A stretch of DNA of 22,582 bases, from NCBI GenBank assembly GCA_019648995.1, contig BLXT01000290.1, forward strand, positions 404,270 through 426,851, written 5' to 3'. This document shows positions 11,443 to 20,706 of this stretch, piece after piece. Within the stretch, counting starts at the first letter, position 1. Every line of letters begins with the position of its first letter. The notes beneath the pieces are model-generated. The model was not told the origin of the DNA. It did not search any database and saw nothing but the letters and a program-made list of their open reading frames with translations. This DNA is from Plakobranchus ocellatus (Eukaryota > Mollusca > Gastropoda > Plakobranchidae). A program made the translations under genes and the position numbers.

Positions 11443-12707
11443 AAAAGTAACATTAATGTCAAATTTTCATTTTATTTTCACATTGGTTAAACTATACAGG
11501 TCTTAAAGAACAATATTTGATCTTTCATGTATGTATGTTTCAGACCTTGATGATTGCTCATAAACTTGTGATTGATGATGCAAAAATGTCACTCAAGAAT
11601 GTGAGGAATGTGACAGTGATAAACAAAAACTTACATACAATAAAATGAACACCTGAAATACAGAAGTACACATCATGTCTGTACTTGATTTATTTCCTTA
11701 AAAAAACACCATGAAAAAAAAAATTTGTTAAAAATCAATATTAAATGAAATAAGAGCTATGAATTGTGAGAAATGTTACCCTTCATAAATGGACAAAATT
11801 GTCCTTTTTTATTTTCTCTCCCTATTAAAAAAAATACATTTAATTTACCAAAAGGAATCCTAACAAATAAGTGAAGGAGAGCGCAATACATGCAAAGATT
11901 CATAAGGAAAAGAGAATGTTTATATTAAAAATAATTTTTTTTCAAAAAATTTGTGAGGAATGTTTCCACGAAAGCACGGACAAACATGGTACTAATTCTA
12001 GCATTACTTATTTTAGTATTCCTAAATACAGATTCCTCCGTATAATAGTATTAATATGTTTAACAAGTAACCCGTGCAATTTACCACGTACTTGTTATCA
12101 AAATTTTAAGAAAAAAAGTAGGACTTTGTAATAACAGCCAATAATGTGAAAAATGCAAGGAATGCCACAGGACAAAAAGTAGATCTTCAAAGTGTTATTT
12201 TTTGTCATCTAATACATTTATCTGACTGAAATGGAGTCAAAAGACTTGAATCATGAGTATTTAAATCAACAGAACCTTTGTGATGAATAACAACAATTAA
12301 AAAAAATTAAATCGGAAAAACAAGTGTCAGGAATGCTACTTGGACAGACCAAATTGCCATTCTAAAAACATTCCTCACATGTCTTCAATAACTCTAGATC
12401 TATAATGTTATGATGTTCTTAATCGACATATTTTTTCCTGAACACTTCGAATATGTGAAATTACACAAACAATTAAAAAAGTTATCGATGAGTATATTTG
12501 TTATAGTGAGTTATGCCAAGAACGTTCACTGGACGAATTATTCATAATTACCCATCTTTACTTTCATCTAACTTTATAACTAGAGTAATCATAAGTCTAC
12601 CCATGCAAGGAGCTGTGCACATTGTTTAACACGTAAACAATGATTTCCAAGTGTTAATTAAATCATAGGAATGCATTAAAGTGCATTTAAAGCCCTCCAA
12701 AGAATAC

Positions 12708-12861
12708 TTCCTTCGATATAGTAAGGAACGTTCGCTTATCTAGTTTTAAGGACGACATTTTAATTTTACGGGCGCGGCCATGTTGCTTGGAAGCAGAAGC
12801 GAGCGGAAATGGCCGTTTGACCTTCATAAAAAGTATAAGGCACTTGTTCCAATACATTTAC
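12708..12861 (+). repeat. Recent tandem duplication, copy 1 (154 bp)
   Basis: Matches 12886-13039 at 151 of 154 positions, with a period of 178 and a unique spacer of 24 bp. It contains GGCCATGTT (12776-12784) and the opposed AAATGGCC (12807-12814), both YY1-like, plus several CpGs (GGGCGCGGCC). Confidence 0.95.
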
Positions 12862-12885
12862 GATATTCTTTTATGATTCATCAAT

Positions 12886-13039
12886 TTCCTTCGATATAGT
12901 AAGGAACGTTCGCTTATCTAGTTTTAAGGACGACATTTTAATTTTACGGGCGCGGCCATGTTGCTTGGAAGCGGAAGAGAGCAGAAATGGCCGTTTGACC
13001 TTCATAAAAAGTATAAGGCACTTGTTCCAATACATTTAC
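12886..13039 (+). repeat. Recent tandem duplication, copy 2 (154 bp)
   Basis: Second copy of 12708-12861. The three differences lie together in the GAAGC-GAAG purine stretch between the two YY1-like sites. If read as protein from GCCATG, all three would change amino acids, which argues against a coding role. Confidence 0.95.
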
Positions 13040-13643
13040 TAAACACTCTAGACTTAGCTTTGTTGATTTGTGTGAGGATCGTTCTCCACGATATCGGACG
13101 AATGTTCAGTGCTTGTACAAACCAGCACAAAAACAAAGATTTAAATCGAAATTGGAAACCTTGGCTTACGTTTATGAATGGAATAGTAAAACGCAATCGT
13201 TTTTTCGGCACTCGTTTAAACATCACATTCGTTTTTTTTAGTGTTTTGGGTTTTATTTTTTGACACAAAATGGACGAAAGGTTCCTCACGGGATTTCAGC
13301 AGCGCAGAACTTGGATTATTTTGTTTAGAATTATTATTTTACATCGGGATAGAGTAGATGGGTTTTGTCTTGCTTTAATAACACACATCGTTAATGAAAA
13401 CAGCTAAATTTAATACATTAAAACCAATGATAGAAAATCGACTCATGGCCATGCTACTTTCAGTAGGACAAAAAACAACATTCTCATGACAAAACTTGAA
13501 TGCAAAGTCAACAAAAAATAATTTGAACAACTTTTTAAGCTTAGACAAGCTTACTCATTATCAATCAAACATATTTACACTAAGTACAATTTTTGTTATT
13601 TTGTTGAATTTGTGCAATTGGTATTTAAAATAAAACAATTTTA

Positions 13644-13673
13644 TGTAAACAATACTGGTGGACTTAGCCATAT
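13644..13673 (-). repeat. Inverted repeat B, right arm (30 bp)
   Basis: Exact reverse complement of 11413-11442. It ends CTTAGCCATAT on the plus strand. Confidence 0.95.
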
Positions 13674-14459
13674 ATTGCACAACAAAGTCAGAATTGCATT
13701 GGCACATTTTCCATTAACATAGTCTACAACCTGGCTGAGCAGCGTGAGGACCTTGTTTAAATCTATGTGTGGTTTGCTTCATAAAAACAAATGAAATATG
13801 AAGGTCTGTGCCACTGAAATGAGGAAAGGAATTGGAAGAACTGAATATTTAGGCTACACCATCTGTCGGATATTGTGAATTGCACTGAAAATCGGGACAA
13901 ATTGGTAAGCCAAGAATACTGACATTATGTTGCACTGTCATTTGCTGCATTTTTTCCCCTTTGTTTGCAATCACCAATGTTCTTTGATAGAACCTGGCAA
14001 AATGGCCATTTTATAGGCCTATGACATGATAGAATTGAATGTGCAGGCTTTTATCTGTAGAATCTAGGCCTAGATCTAGATCTAGCCTGTTCCTGTTTTG
14101 ATTTCAAGCCTACAAAGGATATATTCGTTTCTCACGTGAAAATGAGATTTTATGTGCCTATTTTGTGCAGAACTAGATCTGGACTACCGTTATTTTACCT
14201 TGATTTTTTTAGATCTAGGTCTAGACCTAAGCCTAGCCTAGTCTGCACAACAATGTTTACATACATGCGTAGGTTTCGCCCTTCGCCTCTCGTTTTAGAT
14301 TTAACGAAATTTATTGAACCTATGGAAACATAACACTTTGATAAGGAAAAAACATACCACATCATATTTTAGTCCTAATCAAGATCAACATTAATCTTGA
14401 TAAAAACCGGCAAAATACACAGATCTAGCAAATCGTTCTAGATCTTGCCTATTGCTTCT
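13674..14459. other. Non-coding stretch with CTAGATC-rich patches
   Basis: Clusters of overlapping CTAGATCTAG, TAGGCCTAG and AGACCTAAGCC words occur at about 14065-14095 and 14160-14240. A small inverted repeat, ATCAAGAT...ATCTTGAT, lies near 14380. No supported gene. Confidence 0.55.
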
Positions 14460-14760
14460 CTTTATGGCGTTGGTCCTCGAGCGTTGACATTATGTTTCAG
14501 GATGCGAAAATAGAACTCTCAGAGGGCGCATCGGAAGGTAGGCAAGAAACTCAAATTTTTTATCGATACTTTATCGAAACGATTGTGCGTCGCAGGAGCA
14601 TCGACCAATGCTACGCAGTGCAGAAATTTTGACTTCAACGATGGCTTTGTCCTGGGTGTCAGCCAACCAATACAATAAACGTAAACCAATCAGATTTCTT
14701 AATTTTTCTCAGCGTATTACAGCAGCGCTACATTTTGGCGCGGGGAACAGAGTGAAACAT
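14460..14760. promoter_or_regulatory. CpG-rich promoter candidate with CCAAT boxes and an E2F site
   Basis: CCAAT occurs at 14605-14609, 14667-14671 and 14686-14690 (the last as CCAATCAGA, a strong NF-Y form). TTTTGGCGCGGGGAA at 14733-14747 matches the E2F consensus TTTSSCGC. TATCGATA lies at 14561-14568. CpGs are dense and no TATA box is seen. NF-Y plus E2F is the usual layout of cell-cycle-gene promoters. Order favours transcription to the right, but the only gene seen (KIAA0232-like) lies to the left, about 7 kb away. The promoter may be bidirectional or serve an unseen first exon. Confidence 0.5.
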
Positions 14761-15076
14761 TAGAAAGACTGAAAGGGGGATTGTGAGACAAAGAAGGAAA
14801 TGTAGGACTCATGCATACCTTACTTTCCTAGATGGGTAGACCAAAAAAACAGGCTAGGGAAAAGCTTTTGAAGTTGTATAAAACACAAAATCTATGAAGC
14901 ACATATCAATAAACTTATTCCACTTTTTGTTTACATTGAAATGATGAATGTTTATTGTTATGTCACAGATGGGGACGTAAAATACATGTATTTAGAAACC
15001 GCCCGCAGTGGACGTATTTTCCCCATCCAAAGCTTTATTCTATATTATGTTTTCGTCTGTCCATTTTGTTCTTTCC

Positions 15077-15084
<8 letters not shown>
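14761..15084. other. Non-coding stretch right of the promoter candidate
   Basis: No conserved open frame. If the promoter fires rightward this would be 5' UTR or first intron. Confidence 0.4.
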
Positions 15085-15111
<27 letters not shown>

Positions 15112-15126
15112 CCTCCCTCCCTCCCT
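15085..15126. repeat. (TC)n followed by (CCCT)n microsatellite
   Basis: About 26 bp of TC repeat passes directly into four CCCT units. This gives the serine/leucine-rich spurious frames at 14941-15173. Confidence 0.9.
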
Positions 15127-15218
15127 ATGCTGTTGTTAATTTTTCCTTCCTAAGCAAAAACATAAACTTATAATAAATTCATTGTCTTTAAATTGGATAT
15201 ATGACTTAAGGCTGGTTT

Positions 15219-15276
15219 TTTTGTTTTGTTTTGTTTTATTTTAATTTTTTTTTTTTGGGGGGGGGGGAGGGGTTGG
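15219..15276. repeat. T-rich tract joined to an 11-base G run
   Basis: (GTTTT)n and a T run pass into G11-A-GGGG-TT-GG on the plus strand (G run 15257-15267). It is capable of forming a G-quadruplex and prone to sequencing-length error. Confidence 0.85.
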
Positions 15277-16583
15277 CAAAAATAAAGCCACTATAAATTA
15301 ATTGTAACAAAAGCATCTTCCTTCCATGGAGGTACCGTATTAAGAACAGAAGATCGAGGTGCGCAATTATATAGAAAAAAACAACTAAAACTAAGACAGC
15401 GAACATGCCAAAAATTGAGGATATTTTCTGCACAATTCCTTTATTTACTGCCTATACCAGCTTTATTATCTCCCATGCTAACCAATTCAAAGATTCATGC
15501 CATTCCTATTACCTAGAGCTTACAGAAATGATAATGCTGTACTAATAAATCAAATTTTAAATCTAGTTTCATTCACTAAATCATAGTATTAAGTAATTTG
15601 TAAAAGTAATCCTTCTCTCCCTCTCTCTTTCTGCCATTCTCTTTCACTCTATCCTTTCTCTGCGATGCACACACGCTATCTTGCTGTCGCAATACCTATG
15701 TTAACGTCTCTTTCTCACCTTCTTACCTCCTTCACTCTCTCTAATTTAATACTTTTTTTAAACCTCTCAAGGCCAATTGTATTTTCCTTATCAAGACTTT
15801 TTAAACATTATAAGGCCTATCTGTTTATATGTAGGACTATTATATATCTCATTTGGCCCTCACCCTCAACCCCCTCCTGCAATTTTGTTCATAATGTTTC
15901 CTAAGATAAGGATGTCAGGGATAAACTTTGGGTGAATGTGGAATCTTAATTTCTTTTTTTCTGTCCATAGCCATTGTCAAATTAACGCAGGCTTGCAGAT
16001 TGCATTATAGATTATGGCAATTGTTTGAATTGCAAGTAGAGTATGTTATTGCTGTCTGACTCTGCGCTTCGTTGTGTTTATTATTTTAATTTACATATTT
16101 CTTTTTATATTGAGTTATCTTTTCTTACTTTAGTGTCGATTAAATATTTATAGCAGATTTCTGATTTTGTTTTCACAATTAAGATTTTGAAGCCAGTAAC
16201 CATCAATGTTTCTATGTTTTTTCTTTTGTTCAAGACTGTTGTATTTTTGAATTATTCACTTGTAAAAATATCTTTTTTCTAACCTGTGAGAATGATTTGT
16301 CTTTCGCATTCGTACAGAAATTCATCGATGTGATATTTACTGTAAGTTTGGGTTGTTTTTTTTACACAATATTCAAACATGTATTATGAAAATATATTCT
16401 TTTAATGTGAAGGCTGATCTCGTTAAAATTATCCAGGATGCTCTTGTCATGCTAATTTTCTTCATTATTCTTAGGTCGTGCTTTGTATGGTACTTAAAAT
16501 AATTAATTAAATGTAAAGAGCTGTATGACATTCAACAACAAAAAAGTTCCTTGTCAAAAGATTTTTCGCCAAAATAATATTTA
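15277..16583. other. Non-coding stretch, pyrimidine-rich in part
   Basis: A TC-rich but aperiodic tract lies at about 15610-15740, and the remainder is AT-rich. The open frames at 15236-15433 (minus) and 15665-15904 (plus) have low-complexity composition and no recognisable motif. Confidence 0.55.
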
Positions 16584-16655
16584 GCTGACCGAGCCTTGGT
16601 CTAATGGTAAAATCATCCTTTGATTAGTGTCCCGTGCTAAGAAAAAGAGATTGAA
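16584..16655 (+). repeat. Possible tRNA-derived SINE head or tRNA relic
   Basis: CTTGGTCTAATGGTAAAAT fits a pol III A box and D-loop (TRGYNNANNGG). A degraded TGTCCCGTGC...GATTGAAC follows where a T-arm/B box (GGTTCRANYCC) is expected. No acceptor-stem pairing, so not a working tRNA. Confidence 0.3.
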
Positions 16656-17387
16656 CAAATAAGATATTCTAGAATTAATGCCGTAATAAAGTTTTAGATT
16701 TAGGGCTGCTTTCTTGAGAACAATTGTTAGATTTTCCATTCGGCTCTCTTCTGATCCGTTGATCTCTGACAGATGTCAATAAATGTCTTTCACTCCTGCG
16801 GCTCTCTGCTTTTATAGTTGTCCATTCTCAGATGTTGTCTTTCCATTTCTTTTTCTGTCGGTCCCTGCTAGAGAAATTGAAATTTAACAATCGCCACTAG
16901 TCTCTAGTGCAATTTTGTCCTAGAAATAGTATAGTGATGGCTTGGGTAATGTCTGTCTTTTTTAACAAAATTGGCAGCCGCTCTGTTAGTGTTACCTTCT
17001 CTTTCTCGAAGCATCGTGCGCGATACTATTTATGTATTTTTATGTGTATCGATATACTATATCGCATTCCCCCGCAACTCAGAAGGTAGGTCACAGGATG
17101 TTGACAAAACAAAAACAAGAACTAGTGTGACTATAGACAGAGATACGAAAATGTTTACGCGCGGCACTCATGGAAACCAAAGTAAAAACCAGTAGGCCTA
17201 GTGTGAAAAGAGAATTATAGAGACGAAAGAGACTGTTTGATAATTATATGAAATGATGTGTAAAGAAAAAAAAGACAATCACTAATTTAAACCTTCTGTT
17301 AAAAAAATATGATTAAAAAATGAATTTTATGTGGAAGTTTTATCAACCTAGTGGGCTTATTTAATTCAAACTCTTATAATAGGCCTA
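16656..17387. other. Non-coding stretch
   Basis: No feature supported. The two overlapping frames at 16907-17195 are short and unrecognised. Confidence 0.5.
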
Positions 17388-17709
17388 CGTAAGGAAAAGA
17401 AGTCCGATAGATTGGTACCAGTAATGAAAGAGGCTAATCTTGAGCGACCACTAATTAAAACCAAAAGACAGAGACAATTATAATTTCTAGGTCATATTTG
17501 CCGGCACAAGGGTTTAGAACTTTTTTTAGCAATCACTGAAAAGATTGAGGGCGATCACTATTGAGGTAGGCAGAGAATAACGTTTATTGGAAATCTTAAC
17601 TCATGGGTAATAGATAAGGATTTACAGCAAATAAGTTTGGGTGGAGGAACTTGATCGCCAATGTTTATTCCAGAGAGGGCAGCTACAGAAGAAGATACGT
17701 TAAGTTAGG
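17388..17709 (+). pseudogene. Non-LTR retrotransposon reverse-transcriptase C-terminal relic
   Basis: In the frame of 17400 the text reads LERPLIKTKRQRQL, stop, FLGHICRHKGLE, AITEKIEG, stop, GRQRITFIGNL, SWVIDKDLQQIS. After a one-base shift near 17645 it continues WRNLIANVYSREGSYRRR. The order 'KRQLxFLGHxxRxxGLE', 'GxIEGxRxRGRQRxTxxxxL', 'WRxxIANV' is the familiar tail of RTE/Jockey-type LINE ORF2 proteins. Two in-frame stops and a frameshift show it is dead. The polymerase core upstream is not recognisable, so it is a 5'-truncated or eroded copy. Confidence 0.75.
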
Positions 17710-19121
17710 TCTCAAAACTAAATATACTGGGTCTTGGCTATGAAAATTTCAGGGAGCTGATTTTGTGACTAACAGATTTTGAAGCCGTTGTTTTCGACCC
17801 CTTACAAATACTTTTTAAAAAAAATGGGGAAAAAAAGGCTAGGAAAAAAAAGAAAAACACATAAATTCGCCGTTTGTTTTCCCATGAACCAATTTTTTAA
17901 ATACCCACACTGGAGCCCAAGCAGGAAGACTAACTTCTTCTTTATTAAATTGACTAATTTACCGCTGCTACATTGGAAACAGCACAAACACTTATAAACT
18001 TTCTTTGTAAATGAATATAAATCCGAAGCTGGAAGGGAAAATACTTCTTAAAAATTAAGTAATGAGGAAGAACATAAAACTATTATGTTCAGTACCTTTC
18101 GAAACTAATACAGTTTCATAATATACTACGCAATTATACTGACTTAATGATTATTATACTGATTTAATGTTATATTTTTTTTCTACTTTCACTTAAAAAG
18201 TATTCTCATACCAAGAAGCTTGGATAAAAATGCCATAACAAAAATTAAAAATGAACAAGAGAAAGATTCGTCTGCCTTCATAACCTCAGCACTTTTCCCT
18301 ATGTGCCTTTCTATGCAATTTTTCAATTCATCAATCAACACCGGGAAGGAAACTTTTTTAGCTGTGAATCGGTAAATGTTGCGCATAGGGTGGTAGTTAG
18401 TGAAAATGTTACATCGTTATATTATATATGCCCTCCGTTCCAAATGGTCGCTAGAAAATCACACCTACTTCCTAGTCTAGAAGGAACTGGCTTGTAGTCA
18501 CCGTTATTCCAAGAATCGCGCAGTCTCAAACTATAATGACTTTATTAACTTGCAATGGCTATTCTAATAGAAGCTTGTGATTGAAATTTTAAGGCAGACT
18601 AGGGCCGACAGATTAAGAAATAGGAAAGTTGAGTTCAAATACAACAGTTATATCGATTTAAAAGAGGCGATTTATTTCTAAAGAACAGCAACAACAACAA
18701 AAAAAGAAGAAGAAGAAAATAAACCAATTAAATAAATGCAAATTAAATACATAAAACAAACAATGAGCAGTAAACCATGGCTTAAAACAATGAGACAATA
18801 ATTCCTATCTTATACCTTTAAGCACTAGGCATAATATATTCATGATTTTAGGTAGAAGTATTAGGTGAAAAATAAAGTAAAATAGGTAAATGAAAAACAA
18901 ACTTTCATATTTTAATCTTGAAAAAAAACAACACAAAAAAACCCCAGTTATACGTGCTATAATGGCATAAATTATTATATATGTTTTCATACTTTACAAT
19001 TTTGTATTATTATTGTTGCGTTGTCAAGGTGGTACCGGTATTCAAAATAGTTCAAATATTTATATTCACCATTGCGGTGATGAAACCAAATTGAGTATAA
19101 CTATTCATTATTAAAATTATA
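17710..19121. other. Non-coding stretch
   Basis: May include the untranslated tail of the LINE relic at its left end. It contains an (AAC)/(AAG) simple tract near 18688-18719 and AT-rich DNA. A 65-codon minus-strand frame (18189-18386) with a hydrophobic end is unrecognised and has no supporting context. Confidence 0.5.
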
Positions 19122-19423
19122 ATGTATTACTGTTCGTCCACTTCACTTCAAGCAATGTCGCCGTTGAAAACAGGAGCCTCGCCACCGTTGGTGCAAGAGG
19201 ATTTGCTGGAGCACAAGAACTATCGTCTTTCAAATTAAGAACAATATCTCTGAATGCGCGGACTCACTTTCAACGCTCAAAAACAAAAGGATGAAAAAAG
19301 ATGAATGGTAAGACGAGCAGATTTGGGACAACTTTCCCTAACTCTGAACTTCAAAAGAGCGCCAGATAAAAGTAGTTTATTAATGCCATATTCAGCAGCA
19401 ACAACTAGGTCTGTGATAAAGAA

Positions 19424-19424
<1 letters not shown>

Positions 19425-19459
<35 letters not shown>
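19425..19459. repeat. (AAC)11 microsatellite
   Basis: Eleven uninterrupted AAC units. An imperfect CTG/CTA trinucleotide tract follows at about 19498-19580. Together they create poly-Asn/poly-Leu frames that are not genes. Confidence 0.95.
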
Positions 19460-19460
<1 letters not shown>

Positions 19461-19497
19461 TATTGTATTCCTCCTCATTCTATTCCAAGTATTACTT

Positions 19498-19580
19498 CTG
19501 CTGCTGTTACTGCTTTACAACTACTACTGCTGCTACTACGCTTGATGCTGCTGCTGCTACTATTACTAATACTATTACTA
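19498..19580. repeat. Imperfect (CTG/CTA/TTA)n trinucleotide tract
   Basis: Interrupted CTGCTG, CTACTA and ATTACT units over about 80 bp, apparently an ageing microsatellite. Confidence 0.8.
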
Positions 19581-19807
19581 TAAAACATAGGGGCCCAGAG
19601 TTATGTCTTCTTTTTCACGGGGGCTCAAAATGTCCTTGGTCTCACTGTAAAACAGTCTTTGTTGGATAATGGAATTCTGTCATCCTTTAGATAATTAATT
19701 TGGAGCACATCAAGCAAATTTTCAGGAAAATCCCACAGTAATAAGGCATCAGTCAGCGCGTTCAATTAAATTATCCGTAAAAATCGTTTGTTTTCCTTTG
19801 CAGAAGC

Positions 19808-20706
19808 ATTGCCTTGGGGTCTGTTGAGTATCGATCAGCTGTCCAATTTTTACTTTCAAGGAAAATCTCCTTCGGACATTTAAACAAGAAAAGATCCAAC
19901 TTTTGGTGACAAATATGCTTGTTGCAATACTGTGTAAGAAAATTCAAATCTGGATTGATGTCGGTGATGAAGACCACTGATTTGTAGTAATTGTAACAGT
20001 TAAACAGCTCTCATATGAAATAAGACCAACTGAAAAATTTCCATGACCATTTTATTACGGTATCTACACAGAGGGCACCCCGCCTTTTGGCGTGAGAAAA
20101 AAAAAGCGAGGGTTTGAGTCATGCAAAACTCTTTGAATTAATTGAAATGACACATTTCTTTAATAAGATGATGAATGAGGATGAAACATTGATTTATCAT
20201 TTTAATTCAGAAAAAAAATGCCATCTATACAATGGAAAAATCCCATCTTTTTCCTCACCAAAAACTGCAGAGGCAACACCGTAAGGTGAAATGGTCACTC
20301 TGTAGCGTTTCTGGTATTGTAGAGTCATCATGACTGACTGCCTGGAAAACATGAAAGCAGTCACAGGATACTGCTCGGGCTTGCTGATAACATTGCGGTC
20401 CAAATTCGAGAAAAAAAGGCGAGAAAAATCCCGAAGCGGAGTCATACTGGTGCATGACAACGCCCCTGTGCACAGGACACTGTCCAGACAGCTGAACAAC
20501 AAAACTTTGAAACCCTACCATATCCAGCGTATTTACTAAACCTAGCCGCCTCAGAAAAATCACCCGCAGGACGCCGTGTCCAAAAGAACGAGGACGTCAT
20601 TGAAGTTATTAAGAGTCTGATTAGGGGCTTGTTCGGGATAATTTTTCTCTCAATGAGTTTTGAAGGTCTACGAGAGGTGGCAAAAACGTTTTACTCGGCA
20701 GAGTGA
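19808..20706 (+). pseudogene. Decayed mariner-family transposase (DD34D type)
   Basis: The N-terminal DNA-binding part shows SVEYRSAVQFLLSRK at about 19820 and VRKFKSG at about 19940. Then follow VSTQRAPRLL (20060), LFELIEMTHFFNKMMNEDET (first catalytic Asp at 20180-20182), FWYCRVIMTDCLEN (20315-20355) and GVILVHDNAPVHR (second catalytic Asp at 20456-20458). After a frameshift come PAYLLNLAASE, AGRRVQKNEDVIEVIKSL and FEGLREVAKTFYSAE, with the stop at 20704. The gap between the first two Asp codons is 92 codons, as expected for mariner. Defects: ATG apparently changed to ATT at 19808, several stops, at least two frameshifts, a deletion of roughly 25-30 codons in the second helix-turn-helix, and Glu (GAA, 20554) where the third Asp is expected. 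About 300 of about 345 codons remain. Terminal inverted repeats were not found. Confidence 0.9.

Larger units (their letters stand above)
11600..13110 (+). repeat. Phased repeat array, nine units of about 165-205 bp
   Basis: A core like TGTGAGGAAYGTT followed 5-25 bases later by GGACRAA starts at 11600, 11765, 11952, 12145, 12325, 12514, 12719, 12897 and 13071. Steps are 165, 187, 193, 180, 189, 205, 178 and 174 bp. Outside the core most units have diverged strongly, except the pair at 12719 and 12897. The unit at 11600 has a weak second half. I found this by eye, so an alignment is the proper test. It could be an old satellite or the core of a transposon. Confidence 0.5.
12708..13320. promoter_or_regulatory. 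CpG-rich candidate regulatory region
   Basis: CpGs cluster here (GGGCGCGGCC, AACGTTCGC, GATATCGGACG, TCGTTTTTTCGG) in a window otherwise CpG-poor. In invertebrates with mosaic methylation such clusters often mark unmethylated promoters. No TATA box or transcript evidence is visible, and the region lies inside the repeat array. Confidence 0.3.
11413..13673. mobile_element. Candidate non-autonomous element: inverted repeats around a tandem-repeat array
   Basis: A perfect 30-bp inverted repeat (11413-11442 and 13644-13673) bounds 2.26 kb that holds a nine-unit phased repeat array and no coding gene. Homology ends abruptly outside the arms (at 11412 and 13674). Non-autonomous mollusc elements of the 'pearl' type, now grouped with Helentrons, have a core of tandem units of about 160 bp between short terminal motifs, which is similar in plan. 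Membership is inference: I see no Rep/helicase gene, no hallmark 3' hairpin and no proven target duplication. Confidence 0.4.

Noticed and set aside
12958..13263. 101-codon plus-strand frame starting MLLGSGREQKWPFDL
   Set aside because: Its first third lies in the duplicated repeat unit. The other copy has a similar start but all three differences change amino acids and its frame ends soon after. The opposite strand is also open here. Better explained as repeat DNA.
14492..14537. Possible plus-strand first exon (ATGTTTCAGGATGCG... to GAAG|GTAGGC)
   Set aside because: Lies upstream of the CCAAT/E2F elements relative to rightward transcription. The donor is weak and no downstream exon was found.
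14561..14568. TATCGATA (DREF-type element)
   Set aside because: An 8-mer occurs by chance at this frequency, and the DREF system is documented mainly in insects. Noted only within the promoter candidate.
19122..19238. 38-codon frame MYYCSSTSLQAMSPLK..., with a second frame open in parallel
   Set aside because: Slightly GC-richer patch where two frames are open together. No splice context or recognised homology.
19277..19669. Poly-Asn, poly-Leu and Thr/Ala-rich frames
   Set aside because: Translations of the AAC and CTG/CTA microsatellites with short non-conserved flanks.
20197..20563. Two minus-strand frames of about 100 codons opposite the mariner relic
   Set aside because: Shadows of the transposase sequence, which reads convincingly on the plus strand.
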